From Blasia pusilla (taxonomy: Eukaryota > Marchantiophyta > Marchantiopsida > Blasiales), in the NCBI GenBank assembly GCA_050084515.1, contig CM114272.1:35836001-35900000 (forward strand): a stretch of 64,000 nucleotides of DNA, given 5' to 3'. Numbering within the stretch: the stretch's first letter is position 1; every line of letters starts with the position of its first letter. A program made the translations under genes and the position numbers. The notes below the pieces were generated by a model. That model was given only the letters and a program-made list of their open reading frames with translations, did not search any database and was not told the DNA's origin. Positions 53,265-64,000 of the stretch are shown here, piece by piece.

Positions 53265-54267
53265 TATCGCGACCCTCATGACCAAACAAGTGCCAAGCGG
53301 AACATCGGAACATTAGCGGGCTCACGCTAAGATGGTTTGCGCGTTGGAGTTGTCTCAAAGAGAAGACAAGAGACGAGACGCGAGCGAGGAGTCGCGTTTC
53401 AGATGTTATGGTCGCGACTGAGAAACCTGGACCAAACACGGAATGAGACTTGAAAGAAGTCGAGTCTAGGAAGTGGATTGCCAAAGGAAAGATCCGGATT
53501 TGGAACGCCACTAGCGTTTGAGAGTTTCCGACTGTATTTATGGCCATAACTTTTAGAGCCGAGATGCGTTTGGAACAAATAAGGGTGCGTTGGAAAGCTT
53601 ATAAAGAGCCGGTCCAAACGCACCAAAGATCGCTGCAAATGCATTAGCAGCAACTGATAAACAACCCGAAAACGATTGTAAGTGGAGTCGGGTTGAGGGC
53701 CACAATGAAGGGCCTAACCCTCTTTTCCCAAAGGGGAGGGGTTATTGGAGAGCCCCATAAGTACTAGTAAGGGGGGAGGTCTCCGAGAGTGCTTGGAACC
53801 CAAACCCCACTTTGGGCGCCGCGGGGCGGCTCAAGGGCATGGGACGGAACGCGAGTTTGGGGGTTGGGTTGGAAAACCTGCACCAAGTCCATTGAGGCGA
53901 TTTTAGACATCCCTCTTGGATTCCACCCCGCGACTCAATTACTTGGATCTCGGTTCGGAACTCACCCAAGGACCGTTGAACAGTTGGGATCGCTAGGCGC
54001 GCAAGTGCCGTTTCAGATCCCTAGACTAACCAGGAAGTTTGTTCCAAGTCTTGAAGGACTTGCCATGTTTTGGAAACTAGGAACTAAGGAAGGGTGAGCT
54101 TGATGAGACGCCGAGTTGAGGACTCGGTGGGTTGGAACGCTGGTTGGCCCAGACCCGACTAACGAGAGTGCGTGTTTGGGTGTAGATCAGCGAGGAGTTT
54201 GTGACCTACTGAACGTACGCTTCCGCAACACTAAAGATTGACGTTCAAGGAGAGTAGGGGCGCGATA
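53265..54267. mobile_element. Solo-LTR-like insertion with 5-bp target duplication
   Basis: 1,003 bp between TATCGCGACCC at the left and GGGGCGCGATA at the right, an inverted terminal repeat of about 7 bp. ATACT occurs on both sides (53260-53264 and 54268-54272). Removing the insert and one ATACT restores the reading frame of the gypsy integrase across the site, which proves the boundaries. The length, the short inverted ends and the 5-bp duplication fit a solo LTR, although the ends read TA...TA in place of TG...CA. It has no coding sequence of its own; the long minus-strand frame 53547-52762 begins inside it only by chance. Confidence 0.85.
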
Positions 54268-54923
54268 ATACTTACGCAATCCTCTCTTCACCGACTGTAC
54301 TACTCTCTTTGCCAACCCATCCGCCTCATGATGATCTTTAGACGTGGTGCGGTGATCTATCAACACCTAATCACATAAGGCCTGAAACTCTCCCCTAAAC
54401 TCGGTACCCTGATCAATCAACACCTCCGTTGATGCACCAAAGTGACTAAGCACACGATCTAGAAACACATAAGTTGTTCCCTCGCTCGCCTTGTCTGGTA
54501 GTGCCACCAACTCTATCCACTTGGAGAAATGCTCCACCATGACCAACACCCCGTCAATGGCAAAGGTCCCGCGAAATCTAAACTCCACCGATAACCTAAA
54601 CCCATAATCGGCAAAGGATGTAACTACATAGTGGGAGCTTTGAAGGATGCTCGCACTTTGTCACATACCATACATATGGCCACAAACAGTTGTACCCCAA
54701 TATGCATGCCACGCCACCAATAGTGAACCTGGAGTAAGCTGTAAGTACATTTTACTCCAAAATGCCCCAACTCCTCATGGGCATGTCGCACTACACATGC
54801 TCGCTAGGAAGGACGAGGTACCACTTGTATCCTACTATCTCCCCATACCCACTAAATTTGAGTCCTCTCCCACCTGAACCTCTTGGCTCTCTGTAGGATC
54901 CGATCCCGCTCCCTAACACTCAT

Positions 54924-55100
54924 TAGTAGAAAAGGGGCTATTTTAAACCCAGGTGTCAGTGACTCATGTTACTAAGGGTCATTAGAATTACTAATAGTTA
55001 CTCTACAACCAATCAAGTGACTCGTTTATTACTCATATTATCGTGGAGTCACAATTACTTACTAGAGGAAACTCGTAGAGGGTAGAGTTCTTTCTTACCT
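54924..55100 (+). mobile_element. Possible CACTA (En/Spm-like) transposon end
   Basis: CATTAGTAGAAAAGGGGC resembles the plant CACTA terminus (CACTAGTAGAAAA...), with the third base changed to T. The next 150 bp carry repeated GTGACTC/GAGTCAC and TTACTAA words, like subterminal binding sites. The other end was not found. Confidence 0.4.
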
Positions 55101-56800
55101 ACTAATTCATGCTTAAACGGCTCATGAACTACTTCTTTATAATTATGAAAAATGATAGGTCCTCTTTAAAGCGCTTAAGAAGCGACCATATCTCAAGGGA
55201 GAGAGTCAAAAGGGGTGCTAGTAGGGGTTAGAAGAATGATTAAAACTAAGTAAGGCATGAGAGATCTTAAGGAAATGTGAGGAAATGAAGTTAATTAAGT
55301 TTATTAACCCTAATTTTTTAGAAGCCTAAACCTGCGGGTTTCGTTCACGCACGTCGTCGTCCAAAGGCGGGAAATCTCTCTCTCATTCACGCACTAACTC
55401 TTCCTTTTTCGCGAGAGCTTTGTGGAGAGTGTTGTATGTGAAAGGCGCAAGAGTGCATGTGCGTGGTAACGAAAATGTAAGCGCGAATCGAGTGGAAGTA
55501 GCTGTGGTTTACAACTTTTTCCATCGACGAACATTTTTTGTGAGTTCTTTGTTTAGATGAAGAATTATGCATTTCTTTGAAGAACTATGAGAGAGATGGT
55601 TTCATTTGTCTTGTGTTGAGATTTTCCATGAGTCGGGCTTAATGTTCTCAACCAATATGTCGCCATTTGTAGTGCGGAAATTGCTATTCATAAGGTGAAG
55701 AGCAAACATCTTTATGTGTTATATTGTCATCATCTCTTCATCATTTTCGCTCCTCACGGTGAGTGTTTTGCTCTCTCTCTCTGGAAAATTTCTTTTGCGT
55801 CCTTGTGGCCTCAACCCTACCGTTTTCTATTGATACTTCAATTTTGCTCTATTTCATGGCCAATTTGATCAATGGCTCGAAGTGGGAACTGCGAGCAGTG
55901 CATTGCCATTCTAGTCTCCCATTTCTTCCGTTAGACGTCTCCCATTTGTGTCTTGGATTGCCGCAATGTAGCACTCTCTACTGCATGCAAGGTTCCTGCG
56001 TGAGTCGCACCTCTTCTATTTTTGGCCAACAGGAGGTATCTTCTGCTCAAATAAGTATTTTCTTGGGATAATAGAGGGTTGGCTTGACATATTGAAACTA
56101 ACATCTAGCTGCACAGAATCAATCATTCCAGTGTATTGATGGAAGAAGTGAGAATTCGTGAATTTCCCTTGCAACCCCTCACTACTCCAGAGGTTGTCAT
56201 TTAAGGATCTATCAATGCGGATACCATAGAGTCTCGAATCTCTATCCTGCCAATTGAATCCACACTCCAAAGTATTATCCGAGCCTTTCTTTCCGAGCTC
56301 CAATACATTAAAACAAGGAAACGAAAGCACAAAATTGGATCTCCTCAACTCCAATGTAGTTAGTGCACAACCAACCCTTTAGAATCTCCAAAGTTCTGAT
56401 GACCATCCCTAATACCACCATGATTTCTATCACCTCGCTCAACATCCAGATTCAAGGCGATGTTTATGACCATCCAAAATGTTGTGTAACCCTTGCCCGG
56501 ATCTTTGCCTTGAAACCAAAGTATGGAGTGGTCTAAAGATCCATGGCTACCCCACGGTTCACTAGTTACGTACTTGCCCATCATATACATGAGCTAATAA
56601 TCAAAGTCTTGAGAGAAACGTTGAGGCAACTTATCAGTTGGAGATTTTTTTGTTTCGTCCTAGAACAATACTGCCTTGAATTCATACCTGGAATCGTCTG
56701 TCATTTTGTTGTACCTGAAACAGAGAGGAACCACACAGAAAGCAAACGTGATTATGCCCTCATTGTGATCATTCATTGAAGTATGTTCAACAACTTATGT
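55101..56800. other. Intergenic region, no gene recognised
   Basis: Frames at 55763-56071 (plus), 56016-56354 (minus) and 56360-56590 (minus) show no known domain. A CG-richer patch lies near 55330-55420. Confidence 0.35.
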
Positions 56801-57188
56801 AGTTTCTCATAAAATATATCCATATGATTGTTGATCATTTCAGAGGACCCTAGATTGACCTTTAATTGCATAAGAATAGTAAGCAAGGCAATAGAACAAC
56901 ATTCTTTTGTAAGAAATGTGATTTGCAGCAAAGAGCGGATCATAGTTGCTCTTTAAATACAGAGGGCCCTCTATGGTGCCCTTCCTACAACAGAAAACGT
57001 GTCCTAACAAAAGAAAATGCAATTCACGTCCAGAGTGCTGAGTCACTAACAAGTGACACCTGTTTACTGACACATAAGAGGTGAGTCACAACAATGGCCT
57101 GCGTGTCCTATTATATATGCAGAGGTGGCTAGGCATGGTATCAATAGAGGAAGGTCCCTGGTAATCAGCTACGCGTTGATATCTAACA
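56801..57188 (-). repeat. Presumed 3' LTR of the outer copia element (inner edge only)
   Basis: Reading on the minus strand, AGTGGGAG (polypurine tract) is followed at 57188 by TGTTAGATATCAACGCG, a normal copia LTR start. A TATA-like CATATATAATAG lies near 57119-57108. The outer edge of the LTR could not be located, so the left limit given is only a guess. Confidence 0.5.
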
Positions 57189-57528
57189 CTCCCACTCATT
57201 GACTACCTCGATTGATAGTATCTATATGAAACATATGTTTCTCCCTAGTTAGACATTTTGTAAGAATATGTGTGACCATGTTATGGATGTCACAATCTAC
57301 TACTTGTATCAAACCCTTTTGTACCATCTCCTTAATAAAATGATACTGAATATCCATGTGTTTTGTCCTCTCACTAGATCTTGTTCTATCTGACAAAGCA
57401 ATAGCACTCTGGTTATCACAATATAATACAGTCCTCCCTTGCTGATTCCCTATATCATTTAAAAAATTTCGTAACCAAGTTGCCTCTATGAGAGCTCTAG
57501 TTAGAGCCATGTACTCTACTTCAACAAT
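57189..57528 (-). pseudogene. Outer copia element: RNase H C-terminal part
   Basis: The minus strand encodes the copia RNase H end: ALTRALIEATWLRNFL, TVLYCDNQSAIALS, KHMDIQYHFIKEMV and a degenerate form of the ADIFTK motif (VTHILTKCLT). It is the continuation of the RT/RNase H sequence found at 62824-64000, separated from it by the inner copia insertion. The GGATA duplication sits at the junction (57529-57533). Confidence 0.9.
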
Positions 57529-57533
57529 GGATA

Positions 57534-57845
57534 TGTGAAAAATTGCTAAACAAGCATAACTGGTGGAAAACGACTCTCACACACACATACCACCATGGAG
57601 AATGAAATTTGCAATGAGAGAATGAGTGGAGGCTGGTGTTCTTCTCAATTATATAGGATATGTACACGCAACCCTATCCCTACCTTTAACCATAGTCTCG
57701 AGTTAGACTAACTATGATTAACTAACCCTCGTTAAGATAATCGTGTTTACCTGACTAACCAAGATTAAGCTTCCCTACTTCGTGCGAGTACCAAATATAG
57801 CAGTTCGTGTGTCTCATGAGCTTGACTGTAACTCAATCTTCAATA
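57534..57845 (-). repeat. 3' LTR of the inner copia element
   Basis: 312 bp, pairing with 62514-62818. On the minus strand it begins TATTGAAGATT and ends TTTTTCACA. The unusual TA start is also present in the other LTR. Confidence 0.9.
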
Positions 57846-57860
57846 CTCCCCCTCAAGCTC
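57846..57860 (-). other. Polypurine tract of the inner copia element
   Basis: GAGCTTGAGGGGGAG, read on the minus strand, directly precedes the 3' LTR; it would prime plus-strand DNA synthesis. Confidence 0.85.
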
Positions 57861-58629
57861 ATATCGATATCTCTAACGCCTAAATCCTTTCTAAATATCT
57901 CAAACTTATCTCTAGACAATGCCTTTGTAAAGATGTCGGCAATTTGCTGATTTGTACCTATATACACAAGATCAATTTCTCCTACAAGCACTTTCTCTCT
58001 GATAAAATGATAGTGCACCTCAACATATATTGTACGAGCATGAAACACACGGTTATTAGCAAGCTTGATGCTACTAATATTATATATATATATAACAATA
58101 GGTCATAAGTTACTAACACCAATCTCAACAAGTAATCGATGAAGCCACACCGCCTCACATGTTGCATTGGTTGCTCCTTTCTACTCACCTTTGTTGAAGA
58201 TAAAGCAACAATAGGTTGCTTCTTTGAAGCCCAACTTATAGCTGCGCTTCCCAAAGTAAATGAATAACCAAATGTGGAGTGTCGATCAGACACGCTTCCT
58301 GCCCACTCAGCATCTGTGAATCCCTGTAATTGAAAACTCAAAAAAGGTTCAAATTGAAGCCCAAATTGAATATAGAATTTCACATACCGCATAATCCTCC
58401 TCACAGCATAAATGTGAGGTTTTCGAGGTGCTTGCATAAGCTGACTCACTAGACCAACAACATAGCTCAAATATGGTATGGTTATAGTTAGATAGATCAA
58501 ACTTCCAACCATGCGCCTGTACATATTAGAATATGCAAATAGCTCTCCTTCATCCACTCTTAGCTTTACGCTCTGATCCAACGGTGTAGAGATTGGCTTA
58601 CAAGCTGTCATACCATATTTTGAAAGCAT
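57861..58629 (-). pseudogene. Inner copia: RT tail and RNase H
   Basis: Starting at CKPISTPLDQ, the sequence shows MVGSLIYLT, then FTDAEWAGSVSDRHSTFGY, WASKKQPIVALSSTK, and after a frameshift QQIADIFTKALSRDKFEIF. RNase H removes the RNA template during reverse transcription. The reading frame is lost between about 58160 and 58050. Confidence 0.9.
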
Positions 58630-58668
58630 ATGAAGAGCATATTATCGTTGTAGTAACCACATGCTCTC

Positions 58669-59915
58669 TCAAACCTTGATAAACTCAATACCAAGGAAGT
58701 ACTTGAGTTCTCCCAAGTGCTTCATATTAAATTCTACTTGTAACTTAAGCTTGACTTGTTGTACTAGTTCTTCAATATTTCCAGTAATCAATAGATCGTC
58801 AACATATAACACTATGAGAATTATATGATCTTGTCCTCTCAAGACATACAACGAGGAGTCAGAACACATACCCTAAAATCCAACTCTTGTTGAACGTATG
58901 TAATCTTGCCATACCAAGCTCTTGGAGCTTGTTTGAGCACGTATAGAGCTTTCTTCAACATGCATACGCGAAATAGAAACCGGGGATGCTCGTATCCAAG
59001 TGGTTGACTCATATATACCTTCTCGTATAGATCTCCATTCAAGAAGGCACTCTTGACGTCCATGTGATGTTATCTTCACTTCTTACTTACTACAACTGCA
59101 ACCACTGTTCTCGTAGTCGCCATCTTTGCAATAGGGCTAAATGTTTCCTCATAATCGATACCATATTGTTGTGCATAGCCCTTAGCCACCAATCTCCCTT
59201 TGTATATATTAATTATACCATCTTGATTGCTCTTGATTTTGTAAACCCATTTGCAATCAATAACTTCCTTACCGAAAGGTATATCAACCAACTCCCATGT
59301 TTTAGAATGTCTTATTGCAGCAAGCTCTTCCTCCATAGCTTCAATCCATTTGACTTTACTCGCAGCTTCTTCAAAATAACTCCGCTCCTGCTCTAGAAGG
59401 ATAGTCATCATACATGCATGATGTGTCGCAACGAAACCTTCATTTATGAATCTATGAACTAGATGTATAACTCTACTTGATCTACAAAGTTGTTGCTCAA
59501 AGGTAGATGCCTCTGACACGTGACTCGAGCTTAGACTATTGTCAACAGACGGAATATGTACCCTTCCCGTCCATGGACTCATTGATTTAACCAATGAATC
59601 TAAGACCTCTACTAATCGTGCATTAGTACTTGGGGAAGTTGAAGACAATGTGTGTTGGTTTATAGTCATATTCTCCCCCTTAACAAACAAGTTTAGAGGT
59701 GGAATAGGCTCAGATGGAGCATACAATGACTTTAGTTCATCAAAGATGACATCCCGACTAATAATAAGCTGCCTAGAGGATGGAATGTAATAGTTATACC
59801 CCTTAATTCCATCAGTATAGACAATGAAGATACATCTTTTAGACTTTGGGTATAATTTATGACGTCTCTCAGAAGGAACATGAGCATAACAAATACAACC
59901 AAATACTTTCAACAA
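58669..59915 (-). pseudogene. Inner copia: integrase C-terminus and reverse transcriptase
   Basis: It starts with the integrase tail (LKVFGCICYAHVP, GYNYYIPSSRQLIISRDVIFDE). The RT follows: [58 protein letters not shown] and the active-site block [14 protein letters not shown] near 58805, so the catalytic YVDD is intact. Stops near 59076 and a frameshift near 58870 break the frame. Confidence 0.92.
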
Positions 59916-60461
59916 GGAAAAATCAGGTTTTCTACCTATGAAGACTTCGAATAGAGTTTTGTCATTAACTCTTGTTGGTGGAGTTGGGTTGATTCAGAAG
60001 ACTGCACATGCTACAGCCTCTGCCCAATACACCTTAGGCATATTCTTCTCATTCAACATAGCTCGTGCCATTTCAACAATATGTCGATTCTTCCTCTCAC
60101 CCACTCCATTTTGTTGTGGAGTGTAACAGCAAGTCACTTGACGTTGGATGCCATTCTCACATAAATATTCATCAAACTCTGTTGAAAGATATTCTCCTCC
60201 TCCATCTCAACACAATTTCAGAATGGGTTATCCACTCTACTTCCCTACTATAACTCTAAATGTTCGGAACATTGAGAATACCTCTGACTTGGCTTTTAGA
60301 AAATATAATCATGTATACCTAGAGAAGTCATCAATAAATGAAATAAAGTATTGGAAACCACTAAGGCTATGTTGTGATGCTATCCACACATCATTGTGGA
60401 TCAACTCAATATCTTTGATGCTCTTTTATCTTGCTTTGGAAAAATAAATCTAATTTGTTTT
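59916..60461 (-). pseudogene. Inner copia: integrase core, heavily decayed
   Basis: Pieces such as NKMEWVRGRIDILLKWH and PPTRVNDKTLFEVFIGRKP are visible, but many stops and shifts interrupt them. Confidence 0.75.
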
Positions 60462-61112
60462 CTAAATTGGCAAGCTGGACATACCTCTAACATAAGCAGG
60501 ACTCGCTAATTTAGGGAGTCTTATTAGTATATTAGATGATGAAATACTTTGTAATTTTTGAATATTCATATGTCTAATTCTTTTATGCGGAATATTTAGA
60601 TATGTGACTTGTTGGCCAATTTGACCATACATTTTTGTTTGAATCTCTGACATAGAAACATCTAATTTGAATATTCTGCTTGGTCTAGTTCCTTTGGCTA
60701 TCATAATCTGGTCATCCATTGTTTCAATGAAACAACCATCTGCGTTAAACTTCACTTGATAACCATGTTCTACTATCTGTCCTATAGAGATCATATTTTC
60801 TTGCAATGGTAGGAACATAAAGAACATTTCCACAAGCACAAAACCATATGATGCTATTGGAACTTTACGGGTATGCGTGATATGATGTTCAGTGTCATCT
60901 CTTGTGAGCACAATTGCAAGATCTTTCACCGGCTCCAAACTCCTTAACCATTTAGCTTGTGAGGTCATGTGATTCGATGCACTAGAGTCAATGTACCAAT
61001 TTGTTGTCGAGTCTTTCTTGACCATTGCTCCCATATGATGAGTCATGAGCAAGAGATGTTGCGTTTGTGAATATTGTTGTTCTTGGTACTGCTCTTGGTA
61101 TTGTTGCTCCAT
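60462..61112 (-). pseudogene. Inner copia: protease and GAG-pre-integrase region
   Basis: The retropepsin motif WYIDSSASNHMT (copia consensus WxxDSGASxH) has Ser in place of Gly after the catalytic Asp-Ser. It is followed by ENMISIGQIVEHGYQVKFN, and then a histidine pair RIRHMNIQKL that opens the integrase zinc-binding domain. The second cysteine region reads SPAYVRG, with one Cys replaced by Tyr. Confidence 0.88.
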
Positions 61113-62014
61113 ATAATTTTATTGTTGTAAGGCTCCTATTCTCATATCTCCCCTCTTCTTGAAGCAAAACTTTGCATAGTGACCCTTTATCCCACAGTAA
61201 TTGCAAGATCCAAGGACCCTCTGCTGTTGACCTCGACCCCAACGGTTTCCACCATTACCACCTTGTGATTATGTCCGGTACTGGTTCATAGTTGATTGAG
61301 TGACGTTATATTGAGTGCATCTTCCTCCATATGCTTGATATCCATCACGACCACGGAAGTTTCTCCCACGACCCCTGCCTCTGTTTGATCCATAACCTGC
61401 AAACAATGCACTCTCTAGCAGACTAGACGAGCTACCGGTACCTACTAGCGCATCTCTTCACTGATCAACAGGGGAACAAACTCTTGAAAGGTTGGATACT
61501 TCTTTCTTACACAGATAGAGGTCTTAAATGACTTGTTATCCTTTGGAAGGCCTTGAAGAGTGAATAAAATCAGATCATCATCTTCTACTGTCACTCCAAT
61601 GCTATTCAACTAATTAATAATATGTTTGATACTCTAAATATAATCTTTGATGCTCTATAATCCTTTCCTCGCTTCGTTCAATTATTGTTTCAATTGAATA
61701 TTTTTGGCCTTTGTAGATGTCTGGAACAACTTTTCCAATGCATCCCAGGCCTTCTTCGGAATATTAACATCTAGGATGTGACCTATCATTGGTGAACTGA
61801 TCGTTATTGAAATGTAGTGGATTACTTGCCTTGCGCGAACATTCAAGTATGTTGAGTCACCTTTTGGTTTGGCCTCATCACTTGTGACAAGCTCCCATAG
61901 TTCTTGACCCATGAGAAATTGTTTCATGCGAAACTTCCAAACATTGTAATTATGCTTGTCTTTCTTCTCGCTTGTGATTGATGTTGAGGAATACTCCATG
62001 ATAAACGATTTCAT
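61113..62014 (-). pseudogene. Inner copia: gag with zinc knuckle
   Basis: Gag starts at 62014, with YNVWKFRMKQFLMGQELWEL and AWDALEKLF, typical of copia gag. A stop after 61682 and further stops break it. A CCHC zinc knuckle (CNYCGIKGHYAKFC) lies near 61212-61155. Confidence 0.88.
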
Positions 62015-62496
62015 TTAAAAAAATATAATTTTATGCTTTCTACTACTCCAATTGAAGCACAGACCACTCCTACAAAGAAATTGACCTGAAATTTGCCAAA
62101 ATTGATCAATTGTATGAAAGAACTAGTTGAAATTGGCCTCTAAGAGCAAACTGCACAATTTTTCTTCACTAATTGCACTTCCCTACATTGAAATTGCTAC
62201 TGCAGAAGCTAAGAGTATCAAATCAAGCGTTTTTGGATGCATTGGAAAGCTCTCAACGAGCTCTACAAGACGGCTATAACCAGCCTTTGGCATCTTTCTA
62301 GGCGACGCGGACCCACATGGCTGAATCGATCGGGAAAGCCCTAAAAAACACCTCTAAAGTTTTATCATGGTCAAAGCTCCACATGAAATCTCCACCCACT
62401 AAGCTCTCAATAAATTTTGCTTCTCCCAAACTGAAATTATGCCTTCTCTTGCCTCTCTTCCCTTTTCAAACACCATGAATTTCAAGTGATGTTCTC

Positions 62497-62511
62497 CTCC
62501 CGCTCTGATAT
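62497..62511 (-). other. Primer-binding site of the inner copia element
   Basis: ATATCAGAGCGGGAG, read on the minus strand just inside the 5' LTR, shares the TATCAGAGC core of plant copia sites complementary to initiator methionine tRNA. Confidence 0.8.
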
Positions 62512-62513
62512 CG

Positions 62514-62818
62514 TGTGAAAACTGCTAAACAAGCATAACTCGTTGAAAACAGCTCACACACACCAGCATGGAGGAGGAATTTTTTAATGAGAGAATGAGT
62601 GAAGTCTGATCCTCTTCTCAATTATATAGGATATGTACAAGAAACCCTAACCCTACCCTTCACCATAGTCTCGAGTTAGACTAACTGTGATTAGCTAAAA
62701 CTAGTTAAGATAATCGCGTTTAACTAACTAACCTAGATTAAGCTTCCCTACTTCGTGTGAGTACCAAATGTAGCAGTTCAGGTGTCTCATGAACTTGATT
62801 GTAACTAAATCTTCAATA
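62514..62818 (-). repeat. 5' LTR of the inner copia element
   Basis: 305 bp, homologous to 57534-57845. TATATAGGATATGTAC near 62624-62639, seen in both LTRs on the plus strand, may mark the promoter area. Confidence 0.9.
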
Positions 62819-62823
62819 GGATA

Positions 62824-64000
62824 GAGCAACAAATTTATGCTTCTTGCTTCCCCAACATACAACTGAGTGTCCTAACAAGAAACAAAAACCATAGGTTGAT
62901 GTTTGATCATCCTGATTACCTCCCCAATCAGCATCAGAGTAACCATACAATGGTTATATGTTGTTTTTCCTACTGTACACAAGTCCAAGGTTTGATGTCC
63001 CTTTTAGATATCTAAAAACCCTTTTCACATCACCCCAATGGGCTGGACCTGGTTCAGCCATATATCTACAAATCATACTCACATCAAAAGAAATGTTAGG
63101 CCTGGTACAAACCATTGCCCACATCAGACTACTTGCTACACTTTTATAAGGTATCTTTCTCATGAAGCTTCTTTCTTCTTCATTCCTCAGGGAATCCTTT
63201 CTTGATAGCTTCTTCCCTGATTCTATTGGTGTATCCACAGGTTTGCAGTCTTTAAAATTCTAAACTTTGCCAGTATATTGTTGACAAACCTACTTTAAGA
63301 TAGTCTAATCCATCCTTCCTTTATGTTACTAGTTACTTCCATTTGAAGGAAATGATGGATCTCTCCCACATCTATCACTCTGAACTCCTTTTTCATTGAG
63401 TCTTTGACAAATATTAGCAATGGTGTACAATTACTAATCAGTATAACATTATCTACGTATAGGGCCAATTGAACAAAATATTCCTGATCATTGAGGATGT
63501 AAACATTCGTGTCATTATCACATCTCCGAAATCCAATTTTGATAAAAAATCTATCCATCATTTGATACCACAATCTTGATGAATGTTTAAGTCCATAAAT
63601 GGACTTGTGTAGCCTACAAACTTTATCTTGGCAAGTAGGATCTGACACCCCCTCTGGCATCTCTATGTATACTTCCTCCTCAAGTATACCATTCAGAAAT
63701 ATTGTCTTTACATCCATCTGATGTACTTCAAGATCAAAATGTGTTGCTAAAGCAAGCATAATTCGTATTGAAGTTGTTTTGACTACATGTGAGAATGTCT
63801 CGGTGTAGTCCACACCATAAACTAGTGAGTAACCTTTTGCTACCAATCTTGCTTTGTACCTTTCAATGCTCCCATCTTCCTTGTACTTTATTTTGAAAAC
63901 CCATTTACATCCTGGTGGGAGTGAAGTGAATGACCAATTGTTATTCAACCTCATTGATTCGAGCTCTTGTTCCATTGCATCCTTCCAATGAAGTGCTTGC
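62824..64000 (-). pseudogene. Outer copia element: reverse transcriptase and start of RNase H (continues beyond window)
   Basis: The minus strand shows WSFTSLPPGCKWVFKIKYK, RLVAKGYSLVYGVDYTETF, HQMDVKTIFLNGILEEEVY, VCRLHKSIYGLKHSSRLWYQ and, near 63460, QLALYVDNVILISN. The active site thus reads YVDN in place of YVDD, so this copy is catalytically dead. It continues with SLMWAMVCTRPNISFDVS, then DADWGG and WGSKKHKFVAL, up to the insertion point at 62824. A frame break lies between 63295 and 63240. The 5' part of the element and its other LTR lie to the right of the window. Confidence 0.9.

Larger units (their letters stand above)
52552..54890 (-). pseudogene. Ty3/gypsy integrase remnant with C-terminal PHD finger, split by a solo LTR
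   Basis: The minus strand, read around the insertion at 53265-54267, gives a gypsy integrase. The zinc-binding part has HAHEELGHFG, YWWRGM and CMVCDKVRAS (about 54830-54650). The core follows with VMVEHFSKWIELVALPDK and EVLIDQGTEFRGEF (54545-54375). After the insertion come GLQRGQLREWDLQFPW, FGREPDLP, RDTLRYATIRGGGYRP and KDYVYLQ (53260-52900), then DCMVWKDHVRN. The usual catalytic Glu position reads GLAKR (Lys), and stop codons interrupt the C-terminus, so it is inactive. A PHD finger follows (separate entry). Gag, protease, RT and both LTRs of this element are missing here. Confidence 0.85.
57534..62818 (-). mobile_element. Inner Ty1/copia retrotransposon, full length but decayed
   Basis: 5,285 bp with two LTRs, a tRNA primer-binding site, a polypurine tract and a full gag-protease-integrase-RT-RNase H order on the minus strand. 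GGATA flanks it on both sides (57529-57533 and 62819-62823). It lies inside the RT/RNase H region of another copia element, between the words FVAL(S) and EYMAL in that element's frame. Many frameshifts and stops, and LTRs that differ at many positions (roughly 85% alike by eye, not counted), show an old insertion. Confidence 0.95.

Noticed and set aside
52762-53547. 261-codon minus-strand frame taken as one protein
   Set aside because: Its first 90 or so codons lie inside the solo LTR; only the part below 53264 is integrase.

Overview
This window is nuclear DNA from a land plant. Intron-containing genes carry canonical GT/AG signals, the intergenic space is AT-rich, and there are Ty1/copia and Ty3/gypsy retrotransposons, Helitrons and small DNA transposons of plant type. 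The species cannot be fixed from the sequence. The divergence of the two genes and the kind of gypsy element hint at a non-seed plant, but this is only an impression.

Two host genes are supported, both on the minus strand. The first coding exon (1639-595) of a 2-oxoglutarate/Fe(II)-oxygenase-fold protein sits at the left edge; the gene runs out of the window inside or just after its first intron. A complete eight-exon organellar ribosome recycling factor gene (49970-46180) was put together exon by exon: all seven introns are GT-AG and all phases agree. It encodes 304 residues, with a mitochondrial-type presequence, and includes a 22-nt microexon. A telo-box, a site-II-like motif and a Harbinger-type MITE lie just upstream.

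The right end (51-64 kb) is a pile of transposons. From left to right there is a decayed Helitron helicase, a gypsy integrase remnant whose C-terminus carries a PHD finger and which is split by a 1,003-bp solo-LTR-like insertion with a 5-bp target duplication, a possible CACTA end, and two nested copia elements. The inner copia element (57534-62818) has both LTRs, a primer-binding site, a polypurine tract and a GGATA target duplication. It interrupts the reverse transcriptase/RNase H region of an outer copia element that continues past position 64000.

The middle (5-46 kb) is mostly AT-rich intergenic DNA without recognisable genes. It contains a family of about 310-bp Mutator-like MITEs (copies at 15.3, 16.2, 34.8, 35.1, 38.9 and 39.4 kb) that I could define by 9-bp target duplications, a 189-bp non-autonomous Helitron, several tandem duplications, perfect hairpins, a (GA)66 microsatellite and a few GC-rich islands with no recognised gene. 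No rRNA, tRNA or CRISPR array was found.
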